NCBI RefSeq assembly: GCF_016808335.1
Contig: NC_053138.1
Span: 57,132,951 to 57,196,950, forward strand
Direction: 5' to 3'
DNA length: 64,000 bases
Origin: Panicum virgatum
Taxonomy: Eukaryota > Streptophyta > Magnoliopsida > Poales > Poaceae
Made by a program: the position numbers and the translations under genes. The notes beneath the pieces were generated by a model. That model was not told the DNA's origin, searched no databases, and saw nothing but the letters and a program-made list of their open reading frames with translations. This document shows, piece after piece, positions 35,020 to 47,542 of this stretch. Every line of letters begins with the position of its first letter. The stretch's first letter is position 1.

Positions 35020-38000
35020 ATGGATCCTATGGACGAGTTAATGCACAAGCTCATTCGTGGTAATACTGGGCACATAGCTCCAGAGTTTGATGAGGACGAG
35101 AACGATGGCAGCCAATTTTTAAACTTGCATTATCATGGCGACGAGGAGCAAGATATTAGTGGGGAGGAAGAAGAAAATGTCGAGGAAGCCGAGGTATAAA
35201 AGTTTAGTGATTCTTTCAGGCATCTGGATAAACATTTTGTCAATATATATGTTAGGAGCAAGATATTGTTTGTGACACATGCGGCCCAGCTGCGAACTAA
35301 TTGTGTTATGTTGCTAGCTTTGTTGATGATTTCATTCCTTGTGTAAGCAGTCGTGCTCCAGCTAAAAATTCTTATGCATGTTTCAGTCAATAATTATCGA
35401 TCTGGAACCCTTGCTTGCGGGTTATGAAGGTTACGCATACCTGCCGCGACGTCCACTAGTTGCTAGCAACCCGCTTGATAAATTTGCGATTCTTTCAGGC
35501 ATCAGGATCGACGAAGCATAAACGGAAACGTGGCTCCAAGAGGAAGATGGTAGGATGTACGACCATCATGGAGATCAACGAAGCAACCGGCGAGCCACTA
35601 GCCCCTGGTCAAATTAAGACGACATTTGTAAATCAATTGGGATATCTTGTTAGGGAAAGCGTCCCCATAAAGTACAAGCTTTGGAAGAGAAATAAAGTCT
35701 ATGATCGACCTGAAGATATCGTGCCAGATTCAGAGAAAGATTTGTTATGGAAAGAGGTGTCGTTGCACTTCAACTTTCCCCAGGCAAAGCTGACAAAGTA
35801 AAGGGATGGGCATTTAAGAAGATGGCAATTCAGTTCGGCTCGTTCAAGAAAAAATTGGTGGCAAACTTTGTCAACAAGGGCCTCACACCAGATTTTGATA
35901 AAGTCTGGAAGAAGCAACGAGAGTGGTGGAATGAATTCGTGAATTACAAGCACAGTGCTGACAGCATGGCAGCCTCGATTCAAGGCAAAATGAATGCTAG
36001 CAAAAAGACAAACTTCCATAGACTTGGGCCTGGAGGTTATAAGGTTGCTGTTCCGAAATGGGAAAAGATGGAAAATAATTTAATAGCAAAAGGAATCGTA
36101 CAGCAGACCTTGAGTTGGCTCAAACGAGCAAGGTATTACTTCTATGCTCATGGAGGCACACTAGACCCCGACACTGGAATGTTTGTGACTAGCGACGTAC
36201 TAAGAGAGGCTGCCCAAAGACTCGACGACGCAATGAGGCGTACGGAAGATGGAACCTTCCAGCCCAACAGAGAGAATGACGAGCTAACTTACGCTCTTGG
36301 GAATGCGGAACACACTGGACGGACCCGAGGCGTGGGCGTAGTTCCATGGAAATATGGCTTTTCCGGAGATCTCGAAACCAACCGAAGCCGATGCAGAAGC
36401 AAGGCAGTAATGCCAGAGAAGATCTGTAGCCTAGAAAACCGGATAATGTCACTTGAGGCAGCAGTTGGGCAACGCTCGGACCAACCAGCTGCCAATGTCG
36501 AGATCAGCCCCTCTTCTCAGCGTCGTAGTAGTGTTGCTTCCACAGAGCACCCTAATTTGGGCGCCGACAGGCCGAGGGACTCCATTGATGACATCACCGT
36601 TAGGACCCAATGTGAGCTTCTGGTTCTTTATGGGAAAAAGCTCAAAGTTTGTGCCGAGGGTTATGCGGAAGTCCAAGAAGAAGGCGGGACAATACATTGC
36701 CAGCCGATTCCTGAAGGATTCGCCAGAGTGTTTGTTGACCGAATTATTGAAGAACGCTGGGAAGATTTGGACCTCCCGATCCCTATAGGTCTTGAAGAAA
36801 TAGAACTACAACATGCTGTACACACATGGATCGCGTGGCCAAAGCGCGACATAACATTGGTGCAAGCAGCCACAGATTCCGCTCGGTGCTCAAGGCAAAG
36901 ATCACCAATGCCAGCTGACAGGAATCCTAGTGTTGGCCCACCTTCTCCACCGCCTGCACGGGACCCAGCATGGATCCGCCATCACCAGCCGCACAAAGCG
37001 AGCCAATTCTGGTATCATCACCAGCCGCACAACAGAATCAGAGTCAGCGACAGAAGGCATACACGGTACCTTCGGTCCAGCCATCTCATAAGCAGCAAAG
37101 AAAGAAGAAAGCGAAGGCTCCAGAAGAGGAAGAGGCAGAAGAATCGTTTCAAACCTTCTTGCTGAAGCGCAAGCTACTGAGGGAGGCTGCGAACAAGAAG
37201 CCAGAAATAGATCTGGTTGCAAAGGCACACTTCATTAAACACTTCATTAAAGATCCCATGAAGGAGAAAGAAAGGGAGTTGGATTATGATCGGCAGATCA
37301 GAAAGTGCTACAGCAACCCCAAGAATCGGCGCATTAATGCAAAGACCGTTCCCCAGCTAGGAGAGCAGTCCAAACAATCGATCCCTCTGTTGATAGTGCC
37401 GCGTGAAGAATGTCCCGATGAATCAAGAGATCCGTTGACCATGGCTGGGATGATATTGCAAACTGATCTAACAAGGGCTCAATTGCTTGGGGAGGCCCTA
37501 CAGAATGCCCGCGACAAGAAAAAGTTTGTACTTGGTGAACCTTTGATATGGCCAGAGTTGCTACCATTCCTACCAACGAGAATGGCCGAGTTACACAAAT
37601 GGTATGCCATGCAATCTAAAGCTAATGAATTAGAGATGTTCCCAGCTCGGATTAAAGATGAGCATTTCTGGCGGGGGGGGGGGGGGCAGATGATGTATAT
37701 ATCGAGTTTGCAGCACTTTACGATTTATACCATCAAGATGCCCTTCACAAGTCTCTCGTGAGTGTATGGTGCATGTAAGTATTGTATCTCGTTTCATTAT
37801 TTTAGCCTTGTGTGTTGACTGATCCCCGTTTTTCTTGTGTCCCGTAGGTCAAAAATTCAAATTTGCCAAAAGAAGAACTTCCATAACGTCGGGTTCTTCG
37901 ACCCCGATATTATACACGAGAAATCGGTAGCGCAAAAGCCTGAAGAAATAGTCGATGTTATATATAGGGGGTTGCGTAAGAATAGCATGTGTCCCTTCAT

Positions 38001-38769
38001 TCTCTTGCCATACAACCATCAGTGAGTTGTTCTTTGTTAGCCTCTTTTTCTCAATCCCTTCGTATTAATAATACTATTTAATAACTAATATAATCAACAT
38101 TAATTGGTTATGCGTATGTATATGCACAACTTTCATTGGATATTGCTTTGTATTCGGATTGAGGAGCACAAGGTCTTGGTGTACGATTCGTTAAGGCAAG
38201 ATAAATCAAAGTACCAAGATCTCATCGAGGTGGTAAATACTGCATGGAGTCGCTACCCTCCGCAAACACATAGGCTTGCCCATAGGTCAAATCGAGCCTC
38301 TTCGTTGGGTGATTGATTTTCCGGTATGAATATACTCTAGCTACTAATGTCATTCGCAATAAACATCAAAAAAATTCTATATCGTAAGCCACATTTGTCC
38401 ATAGTGTTCGAGACAGGGCCAAGGAAACAACTTATGTGGATACTACGTATGCGAGTGGATCAACTCTTTTGCAAGTGAAAAAGGGCAAATGACAGTGGAG
38501 ACATTCAATGTACGTGAGCACAATCACATCTGCTCATTATTTTAATTCATTATTTTTTATTCTCATGTTTTTATCGAAAAATGTGACAGCGTTGGTGGAT
38601 GAAAGAAGAACTCATTGAAATGGCTCGGATCAGGGCAATTCAAGAAGCTATATGTGGATTCCTGCTCGATGAAGTCATAAATCCTAAGGGCGAATTTCAT
38701 GGCGATCTCCGTACAAGCGTCGCCCAAGAAGATCCGACGACGGGGAAGCTGATAAATTACTATAGTTGA
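35020..38769 (+). pseudogene. CACTA-associated Ulp1-type (C48) cysteine protease gene, frameshifted
   Basis: The first exon starts MDPMDELMHKLIRGNTGH with an acidic tail, then a lysine/arginine-rich stretch and WFRKL-type plant transposase helix regions (WWNEFVNYKHSADSM, LSWLKRARYYFYAHGG). A DUF8039-like section follows (CELLVLYGKKLKV, IPEGFARVFVDRI). The C-terminal protease has the catalytic set: histidine in NFHWILLCIRI (about 38,130), aspartate in VLVYDSL (about 38,180), cysteine in GNNLCGYYVCEW (about 38,425), and the last exon ends KLINYYS at 38,769. Frame is lost near 36,950 and at a run of 14 G at 37,673-37,686, after which the expected DDVYIEFAALYDLYHQDA is in another frame. Ulp1 domains cleave SUMO-like modifiers in other families; the role in CACTA elements is unknown. 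Confidence 0.8.
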
Positions 38770-38988
38770 TGTGCTTAACAATTTGTAATATCTCAAGTAC
38801 TTTTGAACTCCTAAGTGTTCCATACATGACGAATATATATATATATATATAATGTTAGTGTAATATGATGTTCTAATAATATTGTGCAATGCAAAGAGTA
38901 CGACTATGTAGTCACATACGGTAGAAATACGCATAGCCATACGTATAAAAACGAAAAGAAAAGAAACATAAAGAAGAAAAAACATTTA

Positions 38989-39190
38989 GTGTCGGCTAGT
39001 TATATCAGCCGGCACTAACCTTGCTGTTAAGGCTCGGGCAGGTCGGACACGTTAGTGCCGGCTGGTATTACGGACCGGCACTAACATACGCACATTAGTG
39101 CCGGTCAGAGTAGCCGGCACTAACATCTGTCACGTTAGTGCCGGCCAAAGGGACCGGCACTAATACGTCCTGTGACCAGCACTAATAAGC
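38989..39190. repeat. CACTA right subterminal repeat array
   Basis: Paired TTAGTGCCGGCT and AGCCGGCACTAA words matching the left array in sequence and palindromic arrangement. Confidence 0.85.
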
Positions 39191-39205
39191 CGTTCTCCAA
39201 CAGTG

Positions 39206-39900
39206 TTAATTGCTTCTATTTATATAACACAAAATCATAACAAGGATTTTCTTTCGAAACATGGTGTGTGTATATAGATATAGATGCTCGTAGACATGCA
39301 TACATGCATGCACGTACACTCTATCCCGGTGAGCATTATGAGAGCTGAACTAACAGATCTTGAATTTTACAAATTTACAACTGAGCATCTCCAAGAGATT
39401 AGCCAAAAATACTAGCCAAATTTACTGATTTAGCTACTCAAAAATAGATTTGACAAATAAATAATAGAGTACTCCAACAGACTCAGTATGGATGGCTAGT
39501 GAGGTAGGTTATCTAAAAATAGAGAGGGAATGAGGTGGAATGAAGAGCCACTAAATTTGGAGAGTCATTTACAGAGTCTATTGGAGATGTTTTTTGTCCA
39601 ATAATAGATGTCCAATAATTTCTCTCTCACACCAAATCAGCACCAGCCACCAACAGTTCTCTCACAACAAATCAGCACCAGTCACGGCCAGCCGAGCAGC
39701 TCTCTCACAACAAATCAGCATCAGCCACGGCAGCTGAACATAGAAAACATATGAAAAAACAGTTAAATTTTGAATGGTAGCTGGCCATTCACTGACCTTG
39801 AGGCAGCGTATGGATCACGAGAAATAGAAAACGTATGAATAGGAAAAGGCCAAGGCTATCATGCCCCTTGGATTCCTGTAGTAGGGATATATGAAAAACA
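39206..39900. repeat. Copy B junction region with CTCTCTCACAACAAATCAGCA repeats
   Basis: 39,206-39,600 matches 2,278-2,295 joined to 5,941-6,310. From 39,620 to 39,735 a motif CTCTCACAACAAATCAGCA is present three times in imperfect tandem. From 39,902 the match to copy A resumes at 8,766. The 2.4 kb of copy A between these points, including the membrane-protein gene and the left arm of the inverted repeat, are missing. ATATGAAAAACAGTTAAAT is repeated at 39,749 and 39,890 near the join. Confidence 0.65.
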
Positions 39901-40394
39901 GTTAAATTTTGATGGGTAGGTATATGGTTAGGTAGCTAGAGACAGATAGGATCACAGGAGTGAAAAAGATGGGTGCTGCTTTTGAAAACTCAGAAATAAT
40001 GTCAAGATGAGTTTAGACTAGCACCACCTTTTGCTCCAAAATTGTGTATGATAGATTCTATAGAGTTCCTTTAAGTCAGCTTCATCCAAACATGCTATTA
40101 GGAGGGTTTTTTTCACTTGGATGGGAATTCTTCAACATTCTTCCATTTTTAATGTGTTCCAAAAGGCCTTAAATCATTGTTTGATTTTGGTAAATAAATT
40201 CTAATCATCAAATTTTCTGAAAAAACAAACCCACAAATCTTCTAAAATTTCTGACTGAAAGCTCGTTCCTCTTCCATTGTAAAACAAAGCTATAATTTAC
40301 ATTCAGATCCCTAATGTTTTAAAGTTGTCTCCACCTAGTACTGCCTAACATTCCAGCATCTTTTCGTCAATTCTGTTCATATTGATCTCCTGAA

Positions 40395-43300
40395 ACCTCA
40401 ACAGCTGTCGACGTCTCTAACATCAGCAGCTTCCATACGCCATCGAAGATTTTGTGGAGTGCCGCCACTTCTGTGAATGGAACCCGGATCGACTTCACAT
40501 GGAGCTCGGATTCCTGCATAAACAATGACAACACATCATACCTCCTGTTGCTTTATTTTGCGGAGGTGCAGAGGTTACCAAGGAATGCACTGAGGCGATT
40601 TGATATCCTTATCGATAACGTTACATGGAACAGCAGCCAGGGGTACAGCCCGAAATACCTTTCTGCTGAGCTTGTGAAAAGGACCGTGCAGGGATCAAGC
40701 CAGCATACTGTATCACTTGTAGCCACACCAGATGCAACTCTTCCACCAATCCTGAATGCATTCGAAATATATACAGTGCTGCCAATGACTGAACTTGCGA
40801 CAAATGATGGAGATGGTATCTGTTTTGGCACTTTAGCTTTGCTTGAAATGCTCTCAGCCTCCTGCATCCATCTGCAACCTATTGTGTTCATAGGATTAGG
40901 CACATTTTCGTTGCAAGAAAATAGGGTGCATAACTTCTTGCATTGACATGTTTATTTTGTCATTTTGTCAACATATCTAAGTCTCAACTAGAACTTACAA
41001 GCTCAGTTTTCAATGGTCTGGACATCACGCACAGCCAAGGCCATGATGGAAATTCACACAAAGTATGGATTGAAGAAAAATTGGATGGGTGATCCTTGTG
41101 CACCAAAAGCATTTGCTTGGGATGGATTGAACTGCAGTTATTCTTCATCTGGTCCTGCATGGATCACAGCTCTGTAAGTACGACACCTGAAGGCCTTCTA
41201 CCACACACAAAAAACAAGATTATAGACTTACATGGATGCTAGAGAACTAAAAGAATAAATTGATTATGTTTCATGCCTTTGACATTGACAAACTATTGGA
41301 TTTGCTGCAGGCACTTGTCATCCAGTGGGTTGAGTGGCCAAATCGATGCCTCCTTTAGAGATCTAAAATCCCTTCAATACCTGTAAGGCAACTTCATCAT
41401 ACAAAACATAGTGCTCGGCGTGTCACGAATTTGATAATTTAGTTATTATTTGACCACTAAAGCTAAAAATGGCATAATGTTCTAGTGTTCCTTATCTATT
41501 CTAATGTCTACTTTAGTATTTTCACAATAATTATAATCGCAGGGACCTGTCCAATAACAGTCTATCTGGTTCAGTACCTGATTTTCTTGCGCAAATGCCA
41601 TCACTCACATTCCTGTAAGTATTACTACATTTCTAAACAGAAATCACTTTTATCAAAAATTCAAGGGGTAATTCAATCAACATATTAAACTGGGTTACTG
41701 CAGTGATTTGTCAAGCAACAAATTCAGTGGACCGGTTCCTGCAGTTCTACTACAAAAACGTCAAAATGGATCTCTTGTATTAAGGTTTGCATCATGTAGC
41801 TAATTTTAAGAACTCACTTTTAATCCAAAGGGGTTCGTTTTGAAGGATTACACAGTGATTCCTAGATGCTCGAAAAATAAAGTAACCCTACTGCTAGAAC
41901 AAAACAAATGCAGTTGCCACATACTTTCTCTCCACTTTACCTACTCACTACTCAGACAGTGTTTCTCCAATGCTAGGACTGGTAACAACACAAATCTGTG
42001 CGATAATGGTGCTTCTACCTGCAAACCAGAGAATAAGATTGGCAACAGAGTACTTGTCATTGCAATTGTTGTCCCAATAGCAGTAGCAACTCTACTATTT
42101 CTGGTGGCATTTTTTATCCTTCGAAGAATGAAAAATAAACAAGGTAATATTTCATAAACGAAATCACAGATTTTGTATTCACTGAAAGTTGCTTATATAA
42201 GATGTGGCTTGGCTGTAGTTACAAGGACAGCAAACAACTCAAGGCTATGGTTTCAAACCCATCTAATTGAAATGTGTCGACTTTATTTATCTACTATTGC
42301 TACCATCATGGAGTAATCTGAGTTTTATCATGAGAATCAGAATTGAGTAACAGGCACATTACTGTCCTAATTCACCAACGAACCACATGCTATGCTATCG
42401 TGCTTTTGCACAAACCTTATTGTAACCAATTTGTTGTGACCATCAATCGCAGGTGAAGCCTCTACTGCTACACCCCTCACTTGGCATCAACGTCTCAAGA
42501 TTGCTCTCGACTCTGCCCATGGTTTGTAAGCCTGTACACATCTCAAATAGTAAAATAGTAGTAAGATAGATATACATGATGTATCATGGTATATAGAACT
42601 TAAATGTGTGCACTAATTACCATCTAATTGTCCCAATTATATCTGGAAATGCCTCAACAAGTTAAGCTAGCTTCTTCCAACCCACCCAAGCTTAACAATT
42701 GCAACTTAATTACCAGTTCATGCACACAAATGCAGGATTGGAGTATCTACATAAGGCATGTCAACCGCCACTGATCCACAGGGACGTGAAGACAACGAAT
42801 ATTCTGCTATCAGCTGAACTTGAGGCAAAGATATCTGACTTTGGGCTCACCAAGGTGTTTGCCGACGATTACAGGACCCACGTCACAACACAACCAGCAG
42901 GTACCCTGGGGTACCTGGACCCTGAATATTATAACACATCCTGGCTTAGTGAGAAGAGTGACGTGTACAGCTTCGGAGTTGTGCTACTGGAGCTCATCAC
43001 AGGCCAGACACTAGCAGTCCCTGTTACTGGCACTGAGAGCATTCACATTGCACTTTGGGTACGCCAGAAACTCTCAATGGGCAACATTGAGAGCATTGTT
43101 GACCCGAGGATGGGAGGAGAGTATGATGTCAACTATGTCTGGAAAGTTACAGAATTGGCACTGCAATGCAAAGAGCGGCCATCACGGGAACGGCCAACAA
43201 TGACTGATGTTGTGGTGGAGCTCAAGGAGTGCATGGAGCTAGATGTGCTGCATGCAATGGGATATTACAGCTCAGCACCGAGCAGCACAAGTAATCTCAG

Positions 43301-43421
43301 TGCTGCAAGTGTTGACTTACAGAGTGATGCACAAGGAAGTGATCCAAGACAGGAAACTGTGCTTGAGCTTGAACAGTTAGACAATAGATCATCAACTCAA
43401 CTAGGTCCTGCACCACGATGA
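40395..43421 (+). pseudogene. Malectin-like LRR receptor kinase, copy B (broken)
   Basis: A near-identical paralogue of copy A. Exons seen: malectin part 40,395-40,815; 41,035-41,173 (GDPCAPKAFAWDGLNC); LRR exons 41,311-41,382, 41,543-41,614 and 41,704-41,784 (DLSNNSLSGSVPDFL, DLSSNKFSGPVP); transmembrane exon 41,956-42,143; 42,453-42,521; and an uninterrupted C-lobe exon 42,735-43,421 (HRDVKTTNILL, DFGLTK, ending GPAPR). Damage: the acceptor and first 70 or so bases of the malectin exon are deleted near 40,394; both N-lobe exons with the glycine loop and catalytic lysine are deleted at about 42,246 (equivalent to 10,438-11,032 in copy A); and there is no signal peptide. A kinase cannot be made from this copy alone. 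Confidence 0.85.
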
Positions 43422-44620
43422 GATGATGGTCAATAATTCGTGGAGTAAGTCAAAGATGCATCAGAAAATTTTATTTCATCATGTCGTTGAGCTGTTAAAT
43501 CAAGTAACTAGTTGTGCAACCCTCCATCGATGAATGGTGTGTATGGCTATGATAGAAATTGAATATGTAATTTTCAAGTGGAGCTAGATATATAGAGAAC
43601 TTGTTTGATAATAGCTGAAACATTGAGACAGAAAATTTAACGGGTATAGGAAATAGAATCAAGACTCAAAACCCAATCTCCTGATTGCTATGGTTCTTGG
43701 GTACGTCAACAGCATCTGATGTGAACAAGTTTGCCTATATTATATTTGTTAAGAGCTTTGTTGAGATAGAATCTTGTGGAGTGAGTTGCCAAATGTAAAT
43801 ACGAAGGGTGAAATTTAGCTAGTCTGCAGCACACTAGAGAGCACTCTATTCAAGATTGATAAGTATTTTTCAACAGTACCCAATATAGAGGGTTCATTAC
43901 CTAATGACACCAACAATTTGCGAACTGTGACCTTGTTACATCGTCCACTCTTTCTATAGCCCATAGTATATAGTCTCAGAAGTTATTTGTCGTCACAACC
44001 TATAAACTGAATGTAGATCAGAACTACTATTTCACAAAAGATCAACCAATGCTTGCATTATAAATTCGTATTTCTATATTATTGAGCAGCTTTCATATAG
44101 AACCACATAGTAGAATCCTATGACAAAATTGAACTTTCCCAATCAGAGATATCAGATTACCCTGCAAGATAGAACTCTAGGTATCTAATTGTGCCTACAT
44201 AACAGGGATTAATCTGACGAGGTATACAATTGAATAAAAATTAAACAGATTGTTTCAACCATTTTGGTACCTGTTCACATAGTGCGACCTCTTTTTATAG
44301 AGGTGAATAACAGAATAATTACTGCAAGGCAATCAAGGTAATGCACCATATGCAGAAGAAACACCACCGAAACTATCGCTACCTGACATTACACCCACTG
44401 CAGTGCTGAAAGGTACAGTAGCTAATTAGTCATTACTGACTACATAACACAAACAGCTGATCTGATAGATGATGATATATTATAGCCCTAGATATTAATT
44501 CATTTTAAATGAAGGCAACCCTAACCATTAGCAAAAGCATCTTAAACGAGTAACCTCTATGAGCCCATAGTAATTAAAAAAAAGGAGGGAACCGGATAAT
44601 CAAGATGAGATTCCTAGAAA
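43422..44620. repeat. 3' flank of copy B, duplicated from/to 13,010-14,206
   Basis: Non-coding, nearly identical to the 3' flank of copy A. The match ends at the run of A after GAGATTCCTAGAAAAAA. Confidence 0.75.
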
Positions 44621-44676
44621 AAATTGAATTGCCAAAAAAATTGAATTGCCAATAAAATTGATATATATTTTCACTC

Positions 44677-44810
44677 AGAATCAGGAAAAAAATCAATATA
44701 TAAATGCTTTAGCAACTAAGCTAATCTAAAAATAAGAATCAGGAAAAAAATCAATATATAAACGCATTAGCAACTAAGCTAATCTGAAAAATAAGAAACA
44801 GGGAAAAAAA
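44677..44810. repeat. 58-bp tandem repeat, about 2.3 copies
   Basis: AGAATCAGGAAAAAAATCAA recurs at 44,677 and 44,735, and a third start with AGAAACAGG is at 44,794. It sits just past the right edge of duplicate B. Confidence 0.75.
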
Positions 44811-44929
44811 ACACGGCCGACCTGAACTCATTCTGGGCTGGTCCGCCTCGTCGAATCGCCGTCGATGGCAAACTGGCGATAGCCGCCGATCCGCCGGCGG
44901 AGTCCGCGTTACTCGCGTCGCCCTAGCTA

Positions 44930-45090
44930 CTCCCTCCATTCCAAATTATATGTCGTTTGACTTTTTTGACACCAAGTCTGACCACTCGTCTTATTCAGAA
45001 AACTTTATTTTGCACAAATTTTTGAATAAGATGAGTGGTTAAATTTGGGATAAAAAAAGTCAAACGAATTATAATTTAAAACTGAAGGAG
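44930..45090. mobile_element. Stowaway MITE
   Basis: Begins CTCCCTCCATTCCAAATTAT and ends with the inverse-like ATAATTTAAAACTGAAGGAG, flanked by TA at 44,928-44,929 and 45,091-45,092. 161 bp, non-coding. Confidence 0.9.
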
Positions 45091-45208
45091 TAATTATTTG
45101 GCGCCGTCGCGCGACGCCGCGATAACATTTTGCGTCACGGCACAGGTACCGCGTTTTTTCTCACGTGTGATGGCTTCGTTAATCCTTTTGTTGAGTACGT
45201 CATTATGT

Positions 45209-45231
45209 GGGGGTGGGGGTGGGGGGGGGGG
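45209..45231 (+). other. G-rich tract, possible G-quadruplex
   Basis: Four or more G-runs separated by single T residues, on the plus strand. No gene depends on it in an obvious way. Confidence 0.5.
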
Positions 45232-45583
45232 CATCATTGGAGGCCCTGTTCCGTCGCTCAGGTCGCACACCCCCTATCGACGGCCCTGCTTCTAACCAAA
45301 ATGGCAAATCACTCATAAAAAATATATAGTTCAGCAAGCAAACGGATGAAGTTTATAGCAAGCGCCGATTTTGTTTAGTTTTGTGCGTAAAAATACATAT
45401 TATTTTGTCGAATTCATACAACGAATAGTCAAATACAAACAAGGCTTCCATAGCAACAGAAATTTGGTAAGCATATCATCAAGTGACACAAAATGCCTCC
45501 ATATGGTGGCGGTCTGCACACAGACATGCAGACAACAGGTGTCCAGATGGACGTACGGCGCCATGTACTATGTGCACACGTCA

Positions 45584-45781
45584 TCACATGGAGCTGCAGT
45601 CTGCCGGTTGGAAGGAGAGGACGCCATTTCCGAGGTCGTAGAGCAGGTGCATGTTCTGCTGCATGTAGTTGCCGATGATGGTCGTCTCGTTGATCGGCAG
45701 CGTCGCGTTCGGCCGCGCCGAGCTGAACACCATCATGCACGCCGTGGTGTCGTCCACGGGCGCCCCGCCCAGTAGATTTAT
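45584..45781 (-). pseudogene. Aspartic protease C-terminal exon fragment, frame intact
   Basis: On the minus strand a continuous frame reads GGAPVDDTTACMMVFSS, NATLPINETTIIGNYM, LLYDLGNGVLSFQPADC and a stop at 45,584-45,586. This is the clean C-terminal tail of a nepenthesin-like aspartic protease. It shows what the degenerate plus-strand copies at 0.5, 2.0 and 28.7 kb once encoded. The rest of the gene is not found upstream (above 45,790), so it is a 5'-truncated remnant in opposite orientation to the other copies. Confidence 0.75.
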
Positions 45782-46069
45782 CGAGATGTTTAGGCCTCAT
45801 GTGTATTATATATTAATTAATACTAGGAGTGCATCAAGCTTGAGCTGCTGTCGAGCGGGGCTGCTCCGGGGAGCAGTAAGGTCTGTTATCACGCCAAAAA
45901 AAAAATCATGTCATCTTGCCCGTTTGACGAAACACTCTCTCACTCACTCTTGTGAAATAAAAAACAGTAAGCTTTCAAAAAAAAAACAGTATGCCTGTTG
46001 GGCCAAGTCGATCCAAGCCCAGGTAAACCTTCAGGACGACATTCTGCCTAGGCCCACTCAATAACTAAG

Positions 46070-46948
46070 GATAATATAACTAGGGCTGGCTCCTCCGAGT
46101 TTTTATATAAATAAACTTGCATAGTTGCTTTGACCTCTGCTTAAGATGAAAGCAAGGTCCAGTAGGGAGCAGGAGCATTGCCAAAGATGCCGTGATTTTG
46201 ACATACGATGCGAGGGTAGTTTCAATGTAAAAAGAATCCATCTTGGAATATAAGAGCAGAGCATCCCAAGAGGTTACTCATCGCATATCTCTCTCCATAA
46301 TTAATAGCTATTTTTGTTCTGTATTTTTTAAGATAGTTGCTGCAGCAACCTACCAAAGTCCAATCACCAATTAATAGGATAGAAGAATGAATCCCTTTTA
46401 TTTAGGTGAGAGGAAGGTTTGTTTTGGTAAAAGAAAATAGTAACATGTATTGGATTGGTAACCTACTGAACCTCTAATCATAAAAGGGATGGTTGATCCA
46501 GTGAAAATGCTCTAAGGGTGGATGAAAATTTCAAAGCTCATGAACTGACTCAGCTCAGTTCAACTCCATCCGTTAACATTATAGCTTTTTTAATTATTCA
46601 GTTTATGATAGGTGCAATTTACTCCTAAAAACATCATGCACGACTAAATTCAGATGATATCAACCTCATTGATCATGTTACTAAATGCTTCACAAATCCT
46701 ATAAACTCTTGTGTTTACGCAGTTCGAATATATCACAGTTCAACTTGGATTTGAAATTTTTTCAGTTAATCTAAAAAAAATGCATGCACTTACATTATTG
46801 TCAAATTTTGCCCAAGTAGTGACCAACCAATTTTGCCCATTCAGTAACAGCTCCTCATTCTCATCTGCTGGTTGCCCGAGTGCCTGGTGGTACTGTTCTC
46901 CCCCACGCACACGCGCACGCAAGGAAGGATCAAGCAAAAAATGGCGAG
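46070..46948 (+). pseudogene. Aspartic protease promoter and first codons, cut by an insertion
   Basis: Matches 25,770-26,723 from the upstream flank through the start codon: the sequence reads ATGGCGAG at 46,941-46,948, equivalent to the internal methionine MAR of the copy at 26,716. Homology stops after those eight bases, and unrelated sequence beginning TG follows. It also carries an extra segment at about 46,780-46,890 not seen in the other copy. No protein can be made. Confidence 0.6.
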
Positions 46949-47542
46949 TGTTCTAAAGCACCAAATCTAATTCAGCTAATCCGCTAATTAAATTAAATTG
47001 TTATACAATATCAACGGATTCATACGGAAGTTACCGGTAGATCACAAGTGCGGAATTCGGCAGAGCTTCGCCGCTTTTCTTCTCCTCACCCCTCTTTTTT
47101 CTGAATTTTTGGTGCAATTTTTGGGCTCAAATGAGAAGAGAATATAGGCCAGGGCTTATATAGGGTGGGAGACCCCCTGTCGCCCGTTGGGGGGGGGGGG
47201 GCGACAGGCCCCCTCCCCCCGGCCAGGGACCTCTTTGCAAATACAAAAAAATTTACATTAAAGTCCTGTCGCCCGTTGCTTGGGCGACAGGACCCCTGTC
47301 GCCCCTGGACCGAGCGACCGGGGGGTATTTTCGAAAATTTTCAAAACGGACATATATTTTTGAAATTTTTATTTTTTTAAATATAAAAAAGAAAAAGGCG
47401 CTTGCTCTTTTGTCCACAGGCTTCGGATGGCTGTCCACTATTAGGCCACAAAAATTTTGCAGCTGGGCCGAATCGACCGCAACAGCTGTTTTTCCGGGGC
47501 GGGTAAGTGGGCTTGTTTTATAGCCCGCCCCCTGCAACCTGA
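46949..47542. other. Unclassified repeat-like insert with CTGTCGCCC hairpins
   Basis: Sequence foreign to the interrupted protease. CTGTCGCCC and GGGCGACAG occur in facing pairs at about 47,185-47,210 and 47,265-47,302, forming strong hairpins. The region starts with TG and has a TATATAGGG element near 47,157, so it may be part of an LTR, but no second LTR was found. Confidence 0.35.

Larger units (their letters stand above)
28911..39205 (+). mobile_element. Complete CACTA (En/Spm-type) transposon, 10,295 bp
   Basis: The left terminus CACTGCTGGAGAA and the inverted right terminus TTCTCCAACAGTG bound the element, with the target duplication TTA at 28,908-28,910 and 39,206-39,208. Both ends carry arrays of TTAGTGCCGGCT/AGCCGGCACTAA. 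The interior has two plus-strand genes, TNP2-type transposase and an Ulp1-domain gene, both broken. The paralogous site at 2,271-2,290 is empty and shows the uninterrupted target. The element is structurally complete but should be unable to move unless another copy supplies the proteins. Confidence 0.95.
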
